Notes: generated by a model not told the origin, from the sequence alone. Shown: positions 45,608 to 58,959, numbered from the stretch's first letter. The stretch: 64,000 nt of DNA from Adenanthera pavonina (GCA_026686845.1 JAIVEN010000015.1:37260970-37324969); one strand, 5' to 3'. A program made the numbers and translations.

Positions 45608-46074
45608 GAAGGTCGGGGCGCAATCATTTGTTTTCAGGACTCGCGCAGTCTCGAAAAGCGTGCCACGAGCAGTTCTCGGGAACCGTGCCACATTCGGACA
45701 GACCGGTGAGGCGGGGAATCAGGTCACGCTTTCTTGGCGGTTCATCCGGTCGCACCGGCTCAACCTGCCGGAGTATGGACCAGCCGATATCACGGGAGGA
45801 GAGAGAAAGCATCGGGACCCGGTCCGACCAGCAGAAAGTTGAAGCGAGCCGCCGCACGTCGCCCGATGGACCACTTCTCGCGGTCGGGTCGGACCTACCG
45901 GTGAAGCATGTCAACGGGTCGGACTTTCTCACCGGTTGGATCGGTGCATTCCCGGCCTGCAAGTTGGCGTAAACCGGACGGAAAACGAAACCGGGCCAGC
46001 CGGACTCGAACCATGATGCACAGAACCCGGCGGGGTGCTCCAGTTCAGTTTGAGAAACACACTGCGCAAAAGGT

Positions 46075-46193
46075 GGGGTGCAACACGAGGACTTCCCAGG
46101 AGGTGACCCATCCTAGTACTACTCTCGCCCAAGCACGATTAACTGCGGAGTTCTGATGGGATCCGGTGCATTGGTGCTGGTGTGATCGCACCC
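46075..46193 (-). rRNA. 5S rRNA: 5S rRNA gene copy 65
   Basis: 119 nt; U21C, C52U, G56U, C63U, G89C. Confidence 0.94.
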
Positions 46194-46660
46194 GAAGGTC
46201 GGGGCGCAATCATTTGTTTTCAGGACTCGCGCAGTCTCGAAAAGCATGCCACGAGCAGTTCTCGGGAACCGTGCCACATTCGGACAGACCGGTGAGGCGG
46301 GGAATCAGGTCACGCTTTCTTGGCGGTTCATCCGATCGCACCGGCTCAACCTGCCGGAGTATGGACCAGCCGATATCACGGGAGGAGGGAGAAAGCATCG
46401 GGAACCGGTCCGACCAGCAGAAAGTTGAAGCGAGCCGCCGCACGTCGCCGGATGGACCACTTCTCGCGGTCGGGTCGGACCTACCGGTGAAGCATGTCAA
46501 CGGGTCGGACTTTCTCACCGGTTTGATCGGTGCATTTCCGGCCTGCAAGTTGGCGTAAACCGGACGGAAAACGAAACCGGGCCAGCCGGACTCGAACCAT
46601 GATGCACAGAACCCGGCGGGGTGCTTCAGTTCAGTTTGAGAAACACACTGCGCAAAAGGT

Positions 46661-46779
46661 GGGGTGCAACACGAGGACTTCCCAGGAGGTCACCCATCCT
46701 AGTACTACTCTCGCTCGAGCACGCTTCGCTGCGGAGTTCTGATGGGATCCGGTGCATTAGTGCTGGTGTGATCGCACCC
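46661..46779 (-). rRNA. 5S rRNA: 5S rRNA gene copy 66
   Basis: 119 nt; U53G, G65A. Confidence 0.95.
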
Positions 46780-47246
46780 GACGGTCGGGGCGCAATCATT
46801 TGTTTTCAGGACTCGCGCAGTCTCGAAAAGCGTGCCACGAGCAGTTCTCGGGAACTGTGCCACATTCGGACAGACCGGTGAGGCGGGGAATCAGGTCACG
46901 CTTTCTTGGCGGTTCATCCGGTCGCACCAGCTCAACCTGCCGGAGTATGGACCAGCCGATATCACGGGAGGAGAGAGAAAGCATCGGGAACCGGTCCGAC
47001 CAGCAGAAAGTTGAAGCGAGCCGCCGCACGTCGCCGGATGGACCACTTCTCGCGGTCGGGTCGGACCTACCGGTGAAGCATGTCAACGGGTCGGACTTTC
47101 TCACCGGTTTGATCGGTGCATTCCCGGCCTGCAAGTTGGCGTAAACCGGACGGAAAACGAAACCGGGCCAGCCGGACTCGAACCATGATGCACAGAACCC
47201 GGCGGGGTGCTTCAGTTCAGTTTGAGAAACACACTGCGCAAAAGGT

Positions 47247-47365
47247 GGGGTGCAACACGAGGACTTCCCAGGAGGTCACCCATCCTAGTACTACTCTCGC
47301 CCGAGCACGCTTAGCTGCGGAGTTCTGATGGGATCCGGTGCATTAGTGCTGGTGTGATCGCACCC
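47247..47365 (-). rRNA. 5S rRNA: 5S rRNA gene copy 67
   Basis: 119 nt; matches the reference copy. Confidence 0.97.
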
Positions 47366-47832
47366 GACGGTCGGGGCGCAATCATTTGTTTTCAGGACTC
47401 GCGCAGTCTCGAAAAGCGTGCCACGAGCAGTTCTCGGGAACCGTGCCACATTCGGACAGACCGGTGAGGCGGGGAATCAGGTCACGCTTTCTTGGCGGTT
47501 CATCCGATCGCACCGGCTCAACCTGCAGGAGTATGGACCAGCCGATATCACGGGAGGAGAGAGAAAGCATCGGGAACCGGTCCGACCAGCAGAAAGTTGA
47601 AGCGAGCCGCCGCACGTCGCCGGATGGACCACTTCTCGCGGTCGGGTCGGACCTACCGGTGAAGCATGTCAACGGGTCGGACTTTCTCACCGGTTTGATC
47701 GGTGCATTCCCGGCCTGCAAGTTGGCGTAAACCGGACAAAAAACGAAACCGGGCCAGCCGGACTCGAACCATGATGCACAGAACCCGGCGGGGTGCTTCA
47801 GTTCAGTTTAAGAAACACACTGCGCAAAAGGT

Positions 47833-47950
47833 GGGGTGCAACACGAGGACTTCCCAGGAGGTGACCCATCCTAGTACTACTCTCGCCCAAGCACGCTTGA
47901 CTGCGGAGTTCTGATGGGATCCGTGCATTAGTGCTGGTGTGATCGCACCC
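47833..47950 (-). rRNA. 5S rRNA: 5S rRNA gene copy 68, 118 nt
   Basis: C28/29 deletion with G89C, C52U, U53C, C63U. Confidence 0.92.
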
Positions 47951-48417
47951 GACGGTCGGGGCGCAATCATTTGTTTTCATGACTCGCGCAGTCTCGAAAA
48001 GCGTGCCACGAGCAGTTCTCGGGAACCGTGCCACATTCGGACAGACCGGTGAGGCGGGGAATCAGGTCACGCTTTCTTGGCGGTTCATCCGGTCGCACCG
48101 GCTCAACCTGCCGGAGTATGGACCAGCCGATATCACGGGAGGAGAGAGAAAGCATCGGGAACCGGTCCGACCAGCAGAAAGTTGAAGCGAGCCGCCGCAC
48201 GTCGCCGGATGGACCACTTCTCGCGGTCGGGTCGGACCTACCGGTGAAGCATGTCAACGGGTCGGACTTTCTCACCGGTTTGATCGGTGCATTCCCGGCC
48301 TGCAAGTTGGCGTAAACCGGACGGAAAACGAAACCGGGCCAGCCGGACTCGAACCATGATGCACAGAACCCGGCGGGGTGCTTCAGTTCAGTTTGAGAAA
48401 CACACTGCGCAAAAGGT

Positions 48418-48535
48418 GGGGTGCAACACGAGGACTTCCCAGGAGGTCACCCATCCTAGTACTACTCTCGCCCAAGCACGCTTAGCTGCGGAGTTCTGAT
48501 GGGATCCGTCCATTAGTGCTGGTGTGATCGCACCC
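48418..48535 (-). rRNA. 5S rRNA: 5S rRNA gene copy 69, 118 nt
   Basis: C28/29 deletion with C26G; C63U. Confidence 0.92.
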
Positions 48536-49002
48536 GACGGCCGGGGCGCAATCATTTGTTTTCAGGACTCGCGCAGTCTCGAAAAGCGTGCCACGAGCAG
48601 TTCTCGGGAACCGTGCCACATTCGGACAGACCGGTGAGGCGGGGAATCAGGTCACGCTTTCTTGGCGGTTCATCCGGTCGCACCGGCTCAACCTGCCGAG
48701 GTATGGACCAGCCGATATCACGGGAGGAGAGAGAAAGCATCGGGAACCGGTCCGACCAGCTGAAAGTTGAAGCGAGCCGCCGCACGTCGCCGGATGGACC
48801 ACTTCTCGCGATCGGGTCGGACCTACCGGTGAAGCATGTCAACGGGTCGGACTTTCTCACCGGTTTGGTCGGTGCATTCCCGACCTGCAAGTTGGCGTAA
48901 ACCGGACGGAAAACGAAACCGGGCCAGCCGGACTCGAACCATGATGCACAGAACCCGGCGGGGTGCTTCAGTTCAGTTTGAGAAACACACTGCGCAAAAG
49001 GT

Positions 49003-49121
49003 GGGGTGCAACACGAAGACTTCCCAGGAGGTCACCCATCCTAGTACTACTCTCGCCCGAGCACGCTTAGCTGCGGAGTTCTGATGGGATCCGGTGCATT
49101 AGTGCTGGTGTGATCGCACCC
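49003..49121 (-). rRNA. 5S rRNA: 5S rRNA gene copy 70
   Basis: 119 nt; C105U only. Confidence 0.96.
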
Positions 49122-49588
49122 GACGGTCGGGGCGCAATCATTTGTTTTCAGGACACGCGCAGTCTCGAAAAGCGTTCCACGAGCAGTTCTCGGGAACCGT
49201 GCCACATTCGGACAGACCAGTGAGGCGGGGAATCAGGTCACGCTTTCTTGGCGGTTCATCCGGTCGCACCGGCTCAACCTGCCGGAGTATGGACCAGCCG
49301 ATATCACGGGAGGAGAGAGAAAGCATCGGGAACCGGTCCGACCAGCAGAAAGTTGAAGCGAGCCGCCGCACGTCGCCGGATGGACCACTTCTCGCGGTCG
49401 GGTCGGACCTACCGGTGAAGCATGTCAACGGGTCGGACTTTCTCACCGGTTTGATCGGTGCATTCCCGGCCTGCAAGTTGGCGTAAACCGGACGGAAAAC
49501 GAAACCGGGCCAGCCGGACTCGAACCATGATGCACAGAACCCGGCGGGGTGCTTCAGTTCAGTTTGAGAAACACACTGCGCAAAAGGT

Positions 49589-49707
49589 GGGGTGCAACAC
49601 GAGGACTTCCCAGGAGGTCACCCATCCTAGTACTACTCTCGCCCGAGCACGCTTAGCTGCGGAGTTCTGATGGGATCCGGTGCATTAGTGCTGCTGTGAT
49701 CGCACCC
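49589..49707 (-). rRNA. 5S rRNA: 5S rRNA gene copy 71
   Basis: 119 nt; C14G only. Confidence 0.95.
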
Positions 49708-50174
49708 GACGGTCGGGGCGCAATCATTTGTTTTCATGACTCGCGCAGTCTCGAAAAGCGTGCCACGAGCAGTTCTCGGGAACCGTGCCACATTCGGACA
49801 GACCGGTGAGGCGGGGAATCAGGTCACGCTTTCTTGGCGGTTCATCCGATCGCACCGGCTCAACCTGCAGGAGTATGGACCAGCCGATATCACGGGAGGA
49901 GAGAGAAAGCATCGGGAACCGGTCCGACCAGCAGAAAGTTGAAGCGAGCCGCCGCACGTCGCCGGATGGACCACTTCTCGCGGTCGGGTCGGACCTACCG
50001 GTGAAGCATGTCAACGGGTCGGACTTTCTCACCGGTTTGATCGGTGCATTCCCGGCCTGCAAGTTGGCGTAAACCGGACGGAAAACGAAACCGGGCCAGC
50101 CGGACTCGAACCATGATGCACAGAACCCGGCGGGGTGCTCCAGTTCAGTTTGAGAAACACACTGCGCAAAAGGT

Positions 50175-50293
50175 GGGGTGCAACACGAGGACTTCCCAGG
50201 AGGTGACCCATCCTAGTACTACTCTCACCCAAGCACGATTAACTGCGGAGTTCTGATGGGATCCGGTGCATTGGTGCTGGTGTGATCGCACCC
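50175..50293 (-). rRNA. 5S rRNA: 5S rRNA gene copy 72
   Basis: 119 nt; U21C, C52U, G56U, C63U, C67U, G89C. The A-rich upstream element is altered (CATTCGTTTT on +). Confidence 0.94.
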
Positions 50294-50760
50294 GAAGGTC
50301 GGGGCGCAATCATTCGTTTTCAGGACTCGCGCAGTCTCGAAAAGCGTGCCACGAGCAGTTCTCGGGAACCGTGCCACATTCGGACTGACCGGTGAGGCGG
50401 GGAATCAGGTCACGCTTTCTTGGCGGTTCATCCGGTCGCACCGGCTCAACCTGCCGGAGTATGGACCAGCCGATATCACGGGAGGAGAGAGAAAGCATCG
50501 GGAACCGGTCCGACCAGCAGAAAGTTGAAGCGAGCCGCCGCACGTCGCCGGATGGACCACTTCTCGCGGTCGGGTCGGACCTACCGGTGAAGCATGTCAA
50601 CGGGTCGGACTTTCTCACCGGTTTGATCGGTGCATTCCCGGCCTGCAAGTTGGCGTAAACCGGACGGAAAACGAAACCGGGCCAGCCGGACTCGAACCAT
50701 GATGCACAGAACCCGGCGGGGTGCTCCAGTTCAGTTTGAGAAACACACTGCGCAAAAGGT

Positions 50761-50879
50761 GGGGTGCAACACGAGGACTTCCCAGGAGGTGACCCATCCT
50801 AGTACTACTCTCGCCCAAGCACGATTAACTGCGGAGTTCTGATGGGATCCGGTGCATTGGTGCTGGTGTGATCGCACCC
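50761..50879 (-). rRNA. 5S rRNA: 5S rRNA gene copy 73
   Basis: 119 nt; U21C, C52U, G56U, C63U, G89C. Confidence 0.94.
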
Positions 50880-51346
50880 GAAGGTCGGGGCGCAATCATT
50901 TGTTTTCAGGACTCGCGCAGTCTCGAAAAGCATGCCACGAGCAGTTCTCGGGAACCGTGCCACATTCGGACAGACCGGTGAGGCGGGGAATCAGGTCACG
51001 CTTTCTTGGCGGTTCATCCGATCGCACCGGCTCAACCTGCCGGAGTATGGACCAGCCGATATCACGGGAGGAGGGAGAAAGCATCGGGAACCGGTCCGAC
51101 CAGCAGAAAGTTGAAGCGAGCCGCCGCACGTCGCCGGATGGACCACTTCTCGCGGTCGGGTCGGACCTACCGGTGAAGCATGTCAACGGGTCGGACTTTC
51201 TCACCGGTTTGATCGGTGCATTTCCGGCCTGCAAGTTGGCGTAAACCGGACGGAAAACGAAACCGGGCCAGCCGGACTCGAACCATGATGCACAGAACCC
51301 GGCGGGGTGCTTCAGTTCAGTTTGAGAAACACACTGCGCAAAAGGT

Positions 51347-51465
51347 GGGGTGCAACACGAGGACTTCCCAGGAGGTCACCCATCCTAGTACTACTCTCGC
51401 TCGAGCACGCTTCGCTGCGGAGTTCTGATGGGATCCGGTGCATTAGTGCTGGTGTGATCGCACCC
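51347..51465 (-). rRNA. 5S rRNA: 5S rRNA gene copy 74
   Basis: 119 nt; U53G, G65A. Confidence 0.95.
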
Positions 51466-51932
51466 GACGGTCGGGGCGCAATCATTTGTTTTCAGGACTC
51501 GCGCAGTCTCGAAAAGCGTGCCACGAGCAGTTCTCGGGAACTGTGCCACATTCGGACAGACCGGTGAGGCGGGGAATCAGGTCACGCTTTCTTGGCGGTT
51601 CATCCGGTCGCACCAGCTCAACCTGCCGGAGTATGGACCAGCCGATATCACGGGAGGAGAGAGAAAGCATCGGGAACCGGTCCGACCAGCAGAAAGTTGA
51701 AGCGAGCCGCCGCACGTCGCCGGATGGACCACTTCTCGCGGTCGGGTCGGACCTACCGGTGAAGCATGTCAACGGGTCGGACTTTCTCACCGGTTTGATC
51801 GGTGCATTCCCGGCCTGCAAGTTGGCGTAAACCGGACGGAAAACGAAACCGGGCCAGCCGGACTCGAACCATGATGCACAGAACCCGGCGGGGTGCTTCA
51901 GTTCAGTTTGAGAAACACACTGCGCAAAAGGT

Positions 51933-52051
51933 GGGGTGCAACACGAGGACTTCCCAGGAGGTCACCCATCCTAGTACTACTCTCGCCCGAGCACGCTTAG
52001 CTGCGGAGTTCTGATGGGATCCGGTGCATTAGTGCTGGTGTGATCGCACCC
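51933..52051 (-). rRNA. 5S rRNA: 5S rRNA gene copy 75
   Basis: 119 nt; matches the reference copy. Confidence 0.97.
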
Positions 52052-52518
52052 GACGGTCGGGGCGCAATCATTTGTTTTCAGGACTCGCGCAGTCTCGAAA
52101 AGCGTGCCACGAGCAGTTCTCGGGAACCGTGCCACATTCGGACAGACCGGTGAGGCGGGGAATCAGGTCACGCTTTCTTGGCGGTTCATCCGATCGCACC
52201 GGCTCAACCTGCAGGAGTATGGACCAGCCGATATCACGGGAGGAGAGAGAAAGCATCGGGAACCGGTCCGACCAGCAGAAAGTTGAAGCGAGCCGCCGCA
52301 CGTCGCCGGATGGACCACTTCTCGCGGTCGGGTCGGACCTACCGGTGAAGCATGTCAACGGGTCGGACTTTCTCACCGGTTTGATCGGTGCATTCCCGGC
52401 CTGCAAGTTGGCGTAAACCGGACAAAAAACGAAACCGGGCCAGCCGGACTCGAACCATGATGCACAGAACCCGGCGGGGTGCTTCAATTCAGTTTAAGAA
52501 ACACACTGCGCAAAAGGT

Positions 52519-52636
52519 GGGGTGCAACACGAGGACTTCCCAGGAGGTGACCCATCCTAGTACTACTCTCGCCCAAGCACGCTTGACTGCGGAGTTCTGA
52601 TGGGATCCGTGCATTAGTGCTGGTGTGATCGCACCC
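52519..52636 (-). rRNA. 5S rRNA: 5S rRNA gene copy 76, 118 nt
   Basis: C28/29 deletion with G89C, C52U, U53C, C63U; private CTTCAATTC in the 3' flank. Confidence 0.92.
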
Positions 52637-53103
52637 GACGGTCGGGGCGCAATCATTTGTTTTCATGACTCGCGCAGTCTCGAAAAGCGTGCCACGAGCA
52701 GTTCTCGGGAACCGTGCCACATTCGGACAGACCGGTGAGGCGGGGAATCAGGTCACGCTTTCTTGGCGGTTCATCCGGTCGCACCGGCTCAACCTGCCGG
52801 AGTATGGACCAGCCGATATCACGGGAGGAGAGAGAAAGCATCGGGAACCGGTCCGACCAGCAGAAAGTTGAAGCGAGCCGCCGCACGTCGCCGGATGGAC
52901 CACTTCTCGCGGTCGGGTCGGACCTACCGGTGAAGCATGTCAACGGGTCGGACTTTCTCACCGGTTTGATCGGTGCATTCCCGGCCTGCAAGTTGGCGTA
53001 AACCGGACGGAAAACGAAACCGGGCCAGCCGGACTCGAACCATGATGCACAGAACCCGGCGGGGTGCTTCAGTTCAGTTTGAGAAACACACTGCGCAAAA
53101 GGT

Positions 53104-53221
53104 GGGGTGCAACACGAGGACTTCCCAGGAGGTCACCCATCCTAGTACTACTCTCGCCCAAGCACGCTTAGCTGCGGAGTTCTGATGGGATCCGTCCATT
53201 AGTGCTGGTGTGATCGCACCC
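53104..53221 (-). rRNA. 5S rRNA: 5S rRNA gene copy 77, 118 nt
   Basis: C28/29 deletion with C26G; C63U. Confidence 0.92.
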
Positions 53222-53688
53222 GACGGCCGGGGCGCAATCATTTGTTTTCAGGACTCGCGCAGTCTCGAAAAGCGTGCCACGAGCAGTTCTCGGGAACCGT
53301 GCCACATTCGGACAGACCGGTGAGGCGGGGAATCAGGTCACGCTTTCTTGGCGGTTCATCCGGTCGCACCGGCTCAACCTGCCGAGGTATGGACCAGCCG
53401 ATATCACGGGAGGAGAGAGAAAGCATCGGGAACCGGTCCGACCAGCTGAAAGTTGAAGCGAGCCGCCGCACGTCGCCGGATGGACCACTTCTCGCGATCG
53501 GGTCGGACCTACCGGTGAAGCATGTCAACGGGTCGGACTTTCTCACCGGTTTGGTCGGTGCATTCCCGACCTGCAAGTTGGCGTAAACCGGACGGAAAAC
53601 GAAACCGGGCCAGCCGGACTCGAACCATGATGCACAGAACCCGGCGGGGTGCTTCAGTTCAGTTTGAGAAACACACTGCGCAAAAGGT

Positions 53689-53807
53689 GGGGTGCAACAC
53701 GAAGACTTCCCAGGAGGTCACCCATCCTAGTACTACTCTCGCCCGAGCACGCTTAGCTGCGGAGTTCTGATGGGATCCGGTGCATTAGTGCTGGTGTGAT
53801 CGCACCC
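53689..53807 (-). rRNA. 5S rRNA: 5S rRNA gene copy 78
   Basis: 119 nt; C105U only. Confidence 0.96.
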
Positions 53808-54274
53808 GACGGTCGGGGCGCAATCATTTGTTTTCAGGACACGCGCAGTCTCGAAAAGCGTTCCACGAGCAGTTCTCGGGAACCGTGCCACATTCGGACA
53901 GACCAGTGAGGCGGGGAATCAGGTCACGCTTTCTTGGCGGTTCATCCGGTCGCACCGGCTCAACCTGCCGGAGTATGGACCAGCCGATATCACGGGAGGA
54001 GAGAGAAAGCATCGGGAACCGGTCCGACCAGCAGAAAGTTGAAGCGAGCCGCCGCACGTCGCCGGATGGACCACTTCTCGCGGTCGGGTCGGACCTACCG
54101 GTGAAGCATGTCAACGGGTCGGACTTTCTCACCGGTTTGATCGGTGCATTCCCGGCCTGCAAGTTGGCGTAAACCGGACGGAAAACGAAACCGGGCCAGC
54201 CGGACTCGAACCATGATGCACAGAACCCGGCGGGGTGCTTCAGTTCAGTTTGAGAAACACACTGCGCAAAAGGT

Positions 54275-54393
54275 GGGGTGCAACACGAGGACTTCCCAGG
54301 AGGTCACCCATCCTAGTACTACTCTCGCCCGAGCACGCTTAGCTGCGGAGTTCTGATGGGATCCGGTGCATTAGTGCTGCTGTGATCGCACCC
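54275..54393 (-). rRNA. 5S rRNA: 5S rRNA gene copy 79
   Basis: 119 nt; C14G only. Confidence 0.95.
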
Positions 54394-54860
54394 GACGGTT
54401 GGGGCGCAATCATTTGTTTTCAGGACTCACGCAGTCTCGAAAAGCGTGCCACGAGCAGTTCTCGGGAACCGTGCCACATTCGGACAGACCGGTGAGGCGG
54501 GGAATCAGGTCACGCTTTCTTGGCGGTTCATCCGATCGCACCGGCTCAACCTGCAGGAGTATGGACCAGCCGATATCACGGGAGGAGAGAGAAAGCATCG
54601 GGAACCGGTCCGACCAGCAGAAAGTTGAAGCGAGCCGCCGCACGTCGCCGGATGGACCACTTCTCGCGGTCGGGTCGGACCTACCGGTGAAGCATGTCAA
54701 CGGGTCGGACTTTCTCACCGGTTTGATCGGTGCATTCCCGGCCTGCAAGTTGGCGTAAACCGGACGGAAAACGAAACCGGGCCAGCCGGACTCGAACCAT
54801 GATGCACAGAACCCGGCGGGGTGCTCCAGTTCAGTTTGAGAAACACACTGCGCAAAAGGT

Positions 54861-54979
54861 GGGGTGCAACACGAGGACTTCCCAGGAGGTGACCCATCCT
54901 AGTACTACTCTCACCCAAGCACGATTAACTGCGGAGTTCTGATGGGATCCGGTGCATTGGTGCTGGTGTGATCGCACCC
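54861..54979 (-). rRNA. 5S rRNA: 5S rRNA gene copy 80
   Basis: 119 nt; U21C, C52U, G56U, C63U, C67U, G89C; upstream CATTCGTTTT as in copy 72. Confidence 0.94.
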
Positions 54980-55446
54980 GAAGGTCGGGGCGCAATCATT
55001 CGTTTTCAGGACTCGCGCAGTCTCGAAAAGCGTGCCACGAGCAGTTCTCGGGAACCGTGCCACATTTGGACTGACCGGTGAGGCGGGGAATCAGGTCACG
55101 CTTTCTTGGCGGTTCATCCGGTCGCACCGGCTCAACCTGCCGGAGTATGGACCAGCCGATATCACGGGAGGAGAGAGAAAGCATCGGGAACCGGTCCGAC
55201 CAGCAGAAAGTTGAAGCGAGCCGCCGCACGTCGCCGGATGGACCACTTCTCGCGGTCGGGTCGGACCTACCGGTGAAGCATGTCAACGGGTCGGACTTTC
55301 TCACCGGTTTGATCGGTGCATTCCCGGCCTGCAAGTTGGCGTAAACCGGACGGAAAACGAAACCGGGCCAGCCGGACTCAAACCATGATGCACAGAACCC
55401 GGCGGGGTGCTTCAGTTCAGTTTGAGAAACACACTGCGCAAAAGGT

Positions 55447-55565
55447 GGGGTGCAACACGAGGACTTCCCAGGAGGTCACCCATCCTAGTACTACTCTCGC
55501 CCGAGCACGCTTAGCTGCGGAGTTCTGATGGGATCCGGTGCATTAGTGCTGGTGTGATCGCACCC
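55447..55565 (-). rRNA. 5S rRNA: 5S rRNA gene copy 81
   Basis: 119 nt; matches the reference copy. Confidence 0.97.
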
Positions 55566-56032
55566 GACGGTCGGGGCGCAATCATTTGTTTTCAGGACTC
55601 GCGCAGTCTCGAAAAGCGTGCCACGAGCAGTTCTCGGGAACCGTGCCACATTCGGACAGACCGGTGAGGCGGGGAATCAGGTCACGCTTTCTTGGCGGTT
55701 CATCCGATCGCACCGGCTCAACCTGCAGGAGTATGGACCAGCCGATATCACGGGAGGAGAGAGAAAGCATCGGGAACCGGTCCGACCAGCAGAAAGTTGA
55801 AGCGAGCCGCCGCACGTCGCCGGATGGACCACTTCTCGCGGTCGGGTCGGACCTACCGGTGAAGCATGTCAACGGGTCGGACTTTCTCACCGGTTTGATC
55901 GGTGCATTCCCGGCCTGCAAGTTGGCGTAAACCGGACGAAAAACGAAACCGGGCCAGCCGGACTCGAACCATGATGCACAGAACCCGGCGGGGTGCTTCA
56001 GTTCAGTTTAAGAAACACACTGCGCAAAAGGT

Positions 56033-56150
56033 GGGGTGCAACACGAGGACTTCCCAGGAGGTGACCCATCCTAGTACTACTCTCGCCCAAGCACGCTTGA
56101 CTGCGGAGTTCTGATGGGATCCGTGCATTAGTGCTGGTGTGATCGCACCC
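56033..56150 (-). rRNA. 5S rRNA: 5S rRNA gene copy 82, 118 nt
   Basis: C28/29 deletion with G89C, C52U, U53C, C63U. First gene of the seven-unit block. Confidence 0.92.
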
Positions 56151-56617
56151 GACGGTCGGGGCGCAATCATTTGTTTTCATGACTCGCGCAGTCTCGAAAA
56201 GCGTGCCACGAGCAGTTCTCGGGAACCGTGCCACATTCGGACAGACCGGTGAGGCGGGGAATCAGGTCACGCTTTCTTGGCGGTTCATCCGGTCGCACCG
56301 GCTCAACCTGCCGGAGTATGGACCAGCCGATATCACGGGAGGAGAGAGAAAGCATCGGGAACCGGTCCGACCAGCAGAAAGTTGAAGCGAGCCGCCGCAC
56401 GTCGCCGGATGGACCACTTCTCGCGGTCGGGTCGGACCTACCGGTGAAGCATGTCAACGGGTCGGACTTTCTCACCGGTTTGATCGGTGCATTCCCGGCC
56501 TGCAAGTTGGCGTAAACCGGACGGAAAACGAAACCGGGCCAGCCGGACTCGAACCATGATGCACAGAACCCGGCGGGGTGCTTCAGTTCAGTTTGAGAAA
56601 CACACTGCGCAAAAGGT

Positions 56618-56735
56618 GGGGTGCAACACGAGGACTTCCCAGGAGGTCACCCATCCTAGTACTACTCTCGCCCAAGCACGCTTAGCTGCGGAGTTCTGAT
56701 GGGATCCGTCCATTAGTGCTGGTGTGATCGCACCC
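56618..56735 (-). rRNA. 5S rRNA: 5S rRNA gene copy 83, 118 nt
   Basis: C28/29 deletion with C26G; C63U. Confidence 0.92.
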
Positions 56736-57202
56736 GACGGCCGGGGCGCAATCATTTGTTTTCATGACTCGCGCAGTCTCGAAAAGCGTGCCACGAGCAG
56801 TTCTCGGGAACCGTGCCACATTCGGACAGACCGGTGAGGCGGGGAATCAGGTCACGCTTTCTTGGCGGTTCATCCGGTCGCACCGGCTCAACCTGCCGAG
56901 GTATGGACCAGCCGATATCACGGGAGGAGAGAGAAAGCATCGGGAACCGGTCCGACCAGCTGAAAGTTGAAGCGAGCCGCCGCACGTCGCCGGATGGACC
57001 ACTTCTCGCGATCGGGTCGGACCTACCGGTGAAGCATGTCAACGGGTCGGACTTTCTCACCGGTTTGGTCGGTGCATTCCCGACCTACAAGTTGGCGTAA
57101 ACCGGACGGAAAACGAAACCGGGCCAGCCGGACTCGAACCATGATGCACAGAACCCGGCGGGGTGCTTCAGTTCAGTTTGAGAAACACACTGCGCAAAAG
57201 GT

Positions 57203-57321
57203 GGGGTGCAACACGAAGACTTCCCAGGAGGTCACCCATCCTAGTACTACTCTCGCCCGAGCACGCTTAGCTGCGGAGTTCTGATGGGATCCGGTGCATT
57301 AGTGCTGGTGTGATCGCACCC
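57203..57321 (-). rRNA. 5S rRNA: 5S rRNA gene copy 84
   Basis: 119 nt; C105U only. Confidence 0.96.
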
Positions 57322-57788
57322 GACGGTCGGGGCGCAATCATTTGTTTTCAGGACACGCGCAGTCTCGAAAAGCGTTCCACGAGCAGTTCTCGGGAACCGT
57401 GCCACATTCGGACAGACCAGTGAGGCGGGGAATCAGGTCACGCTTTCTTGGCGGTTCATCCGGTCGCACCGGCTCAACCTGCCGGAGTATGGACCAGCCG
57501 ATATCACGGGAGGAGAGAGAAAGCATCGGGAACCGGTCCGACCAGCAGAAAGTTGAAGCGAGCCGCCGCACGTCGCCGGATGGACCACTTCTCGCGGTCG
57601 GGTCGGACCTACCGGTGAAGCATGTCAACGGGTCGGACTTTCTCACCGGTTTGATCGGTGCATTCCCGGCCTGCAAGTTGGCGTAAACCGGACGGAAAAC
57701 GAAACCGGGCCAGCCGGACTCGAACCATGATGCACAGAACCCGGCGGGGTGCTTCAGTTCAGTTTGAGAAACACACTGCGCAAAAGGT

Positions 57789-57907
57789 GGGGTGCAACAC
57801 GAGGACTTCCCAGGAGGTCACCCATCCTAGTACTACTCTCGCCCGAGCACGCTTAGCTGCGGAGTTCTGATGGGATCCGGTGCATTAGTGCTGCTGTGAT
57901 CGCACCC
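57789..57907 (-). rRNA. 5S rRNA: 5S rRNA gene copy 85
   Basis: 119 nt; C14G only. Confidence 0.95.
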
Positions 57908-58374
57908 GACGGTCGGGGCGCAATCATTTGTTTTCAGGACTCACGCAGTCTCGAAAAGCGTGCCACGAGCAGTTCTCGGGAACCGTGCCACATTCGGACA
58001 GACCGGTGAGGCGGGGAATCAGGTCACGCTTTCTTGGCGGTTCATCCGGTCGCACCGGCTCAACCTGCCGGACTATGGACCAGCCGATATCACGGGGGGA
58101 GAGAGAAAGCATCGGGAACCGGTCCGACCAGCAGAAAGTTGAAGCGAGCCGCCGCACGTCGCCGGATGGACCACTTCTCGCGGTCGGGTCGGACCTACCG
58201 GTGAAGCATGTCAACGGGTCGGACTTTCTCACCGGTTTGATCGGTGCATTCCCGGCCTGCAAGTTGGCGTAAACCGGACGGAAAATGAAACCGGGCCAGC
58301 CGGACTCGAACCATGATGCACAGAACCCGGCGGGGTGCTTCAGTTCAGTTTGAGAAACACACTGCGCAAAAGGT

Positions 58375-58492
58375 GGGGTGCAACACGAGGACTTCCCAGG
58401 AGGTCACCCATCCTAGTACTACTCTCGCCCAAGCACGCTTAGCTGCGGAGTTCTGATGGGATCCGTGCATTAGTGCTGGTGTGATCGCACCC
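58375..58492 (-). rRNA. 5S rRNA: 5S rRNA gene copy 86, 118 nt
   Basis: C28/29 deletion; C63U. Confidence 0.92.
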
Positions 58493-58959
58493 GACGGCCG
58501 GGGCGCAATCATTTGTTTTCAGGACTCGCGCAGTCTCGAAGAGCGTGCCACGAGCAGTTCTCGGGAACCGTGCCACATTCGGACAGACCGGTGAGGCGGG
58601 GAATCAGGTCACGCTTTCTTGGCGGTTCATCCGGTCGCACCGACTCAACCTGCCGGAGTATGGACCAGCCGATATCACGGGAGGAGAGAGAAAGCATCGG
58701 GAACCGGTCCGACCAGCAGAAAGTTGAAGCGAGCCGCCGCACGTCACCGGATGGACCACTTCTCGCGGTCGGGTCGGACCTACCGGTGAAGCATGTCAAC
58801 GGGTCGGACTTTCTCACCGGTTTGATCGGTGCATTCCCGGCCTGCAAGTTGGCGTAAACCGGACGGAAAATGAAACCGGGCCAGCCGGACTCGAACCATG
58901 ATGCACAGAACCCGGCGGGGTGCTTCAGTTCAGTTTGAGAAACACACTGCGCAAAAGGT

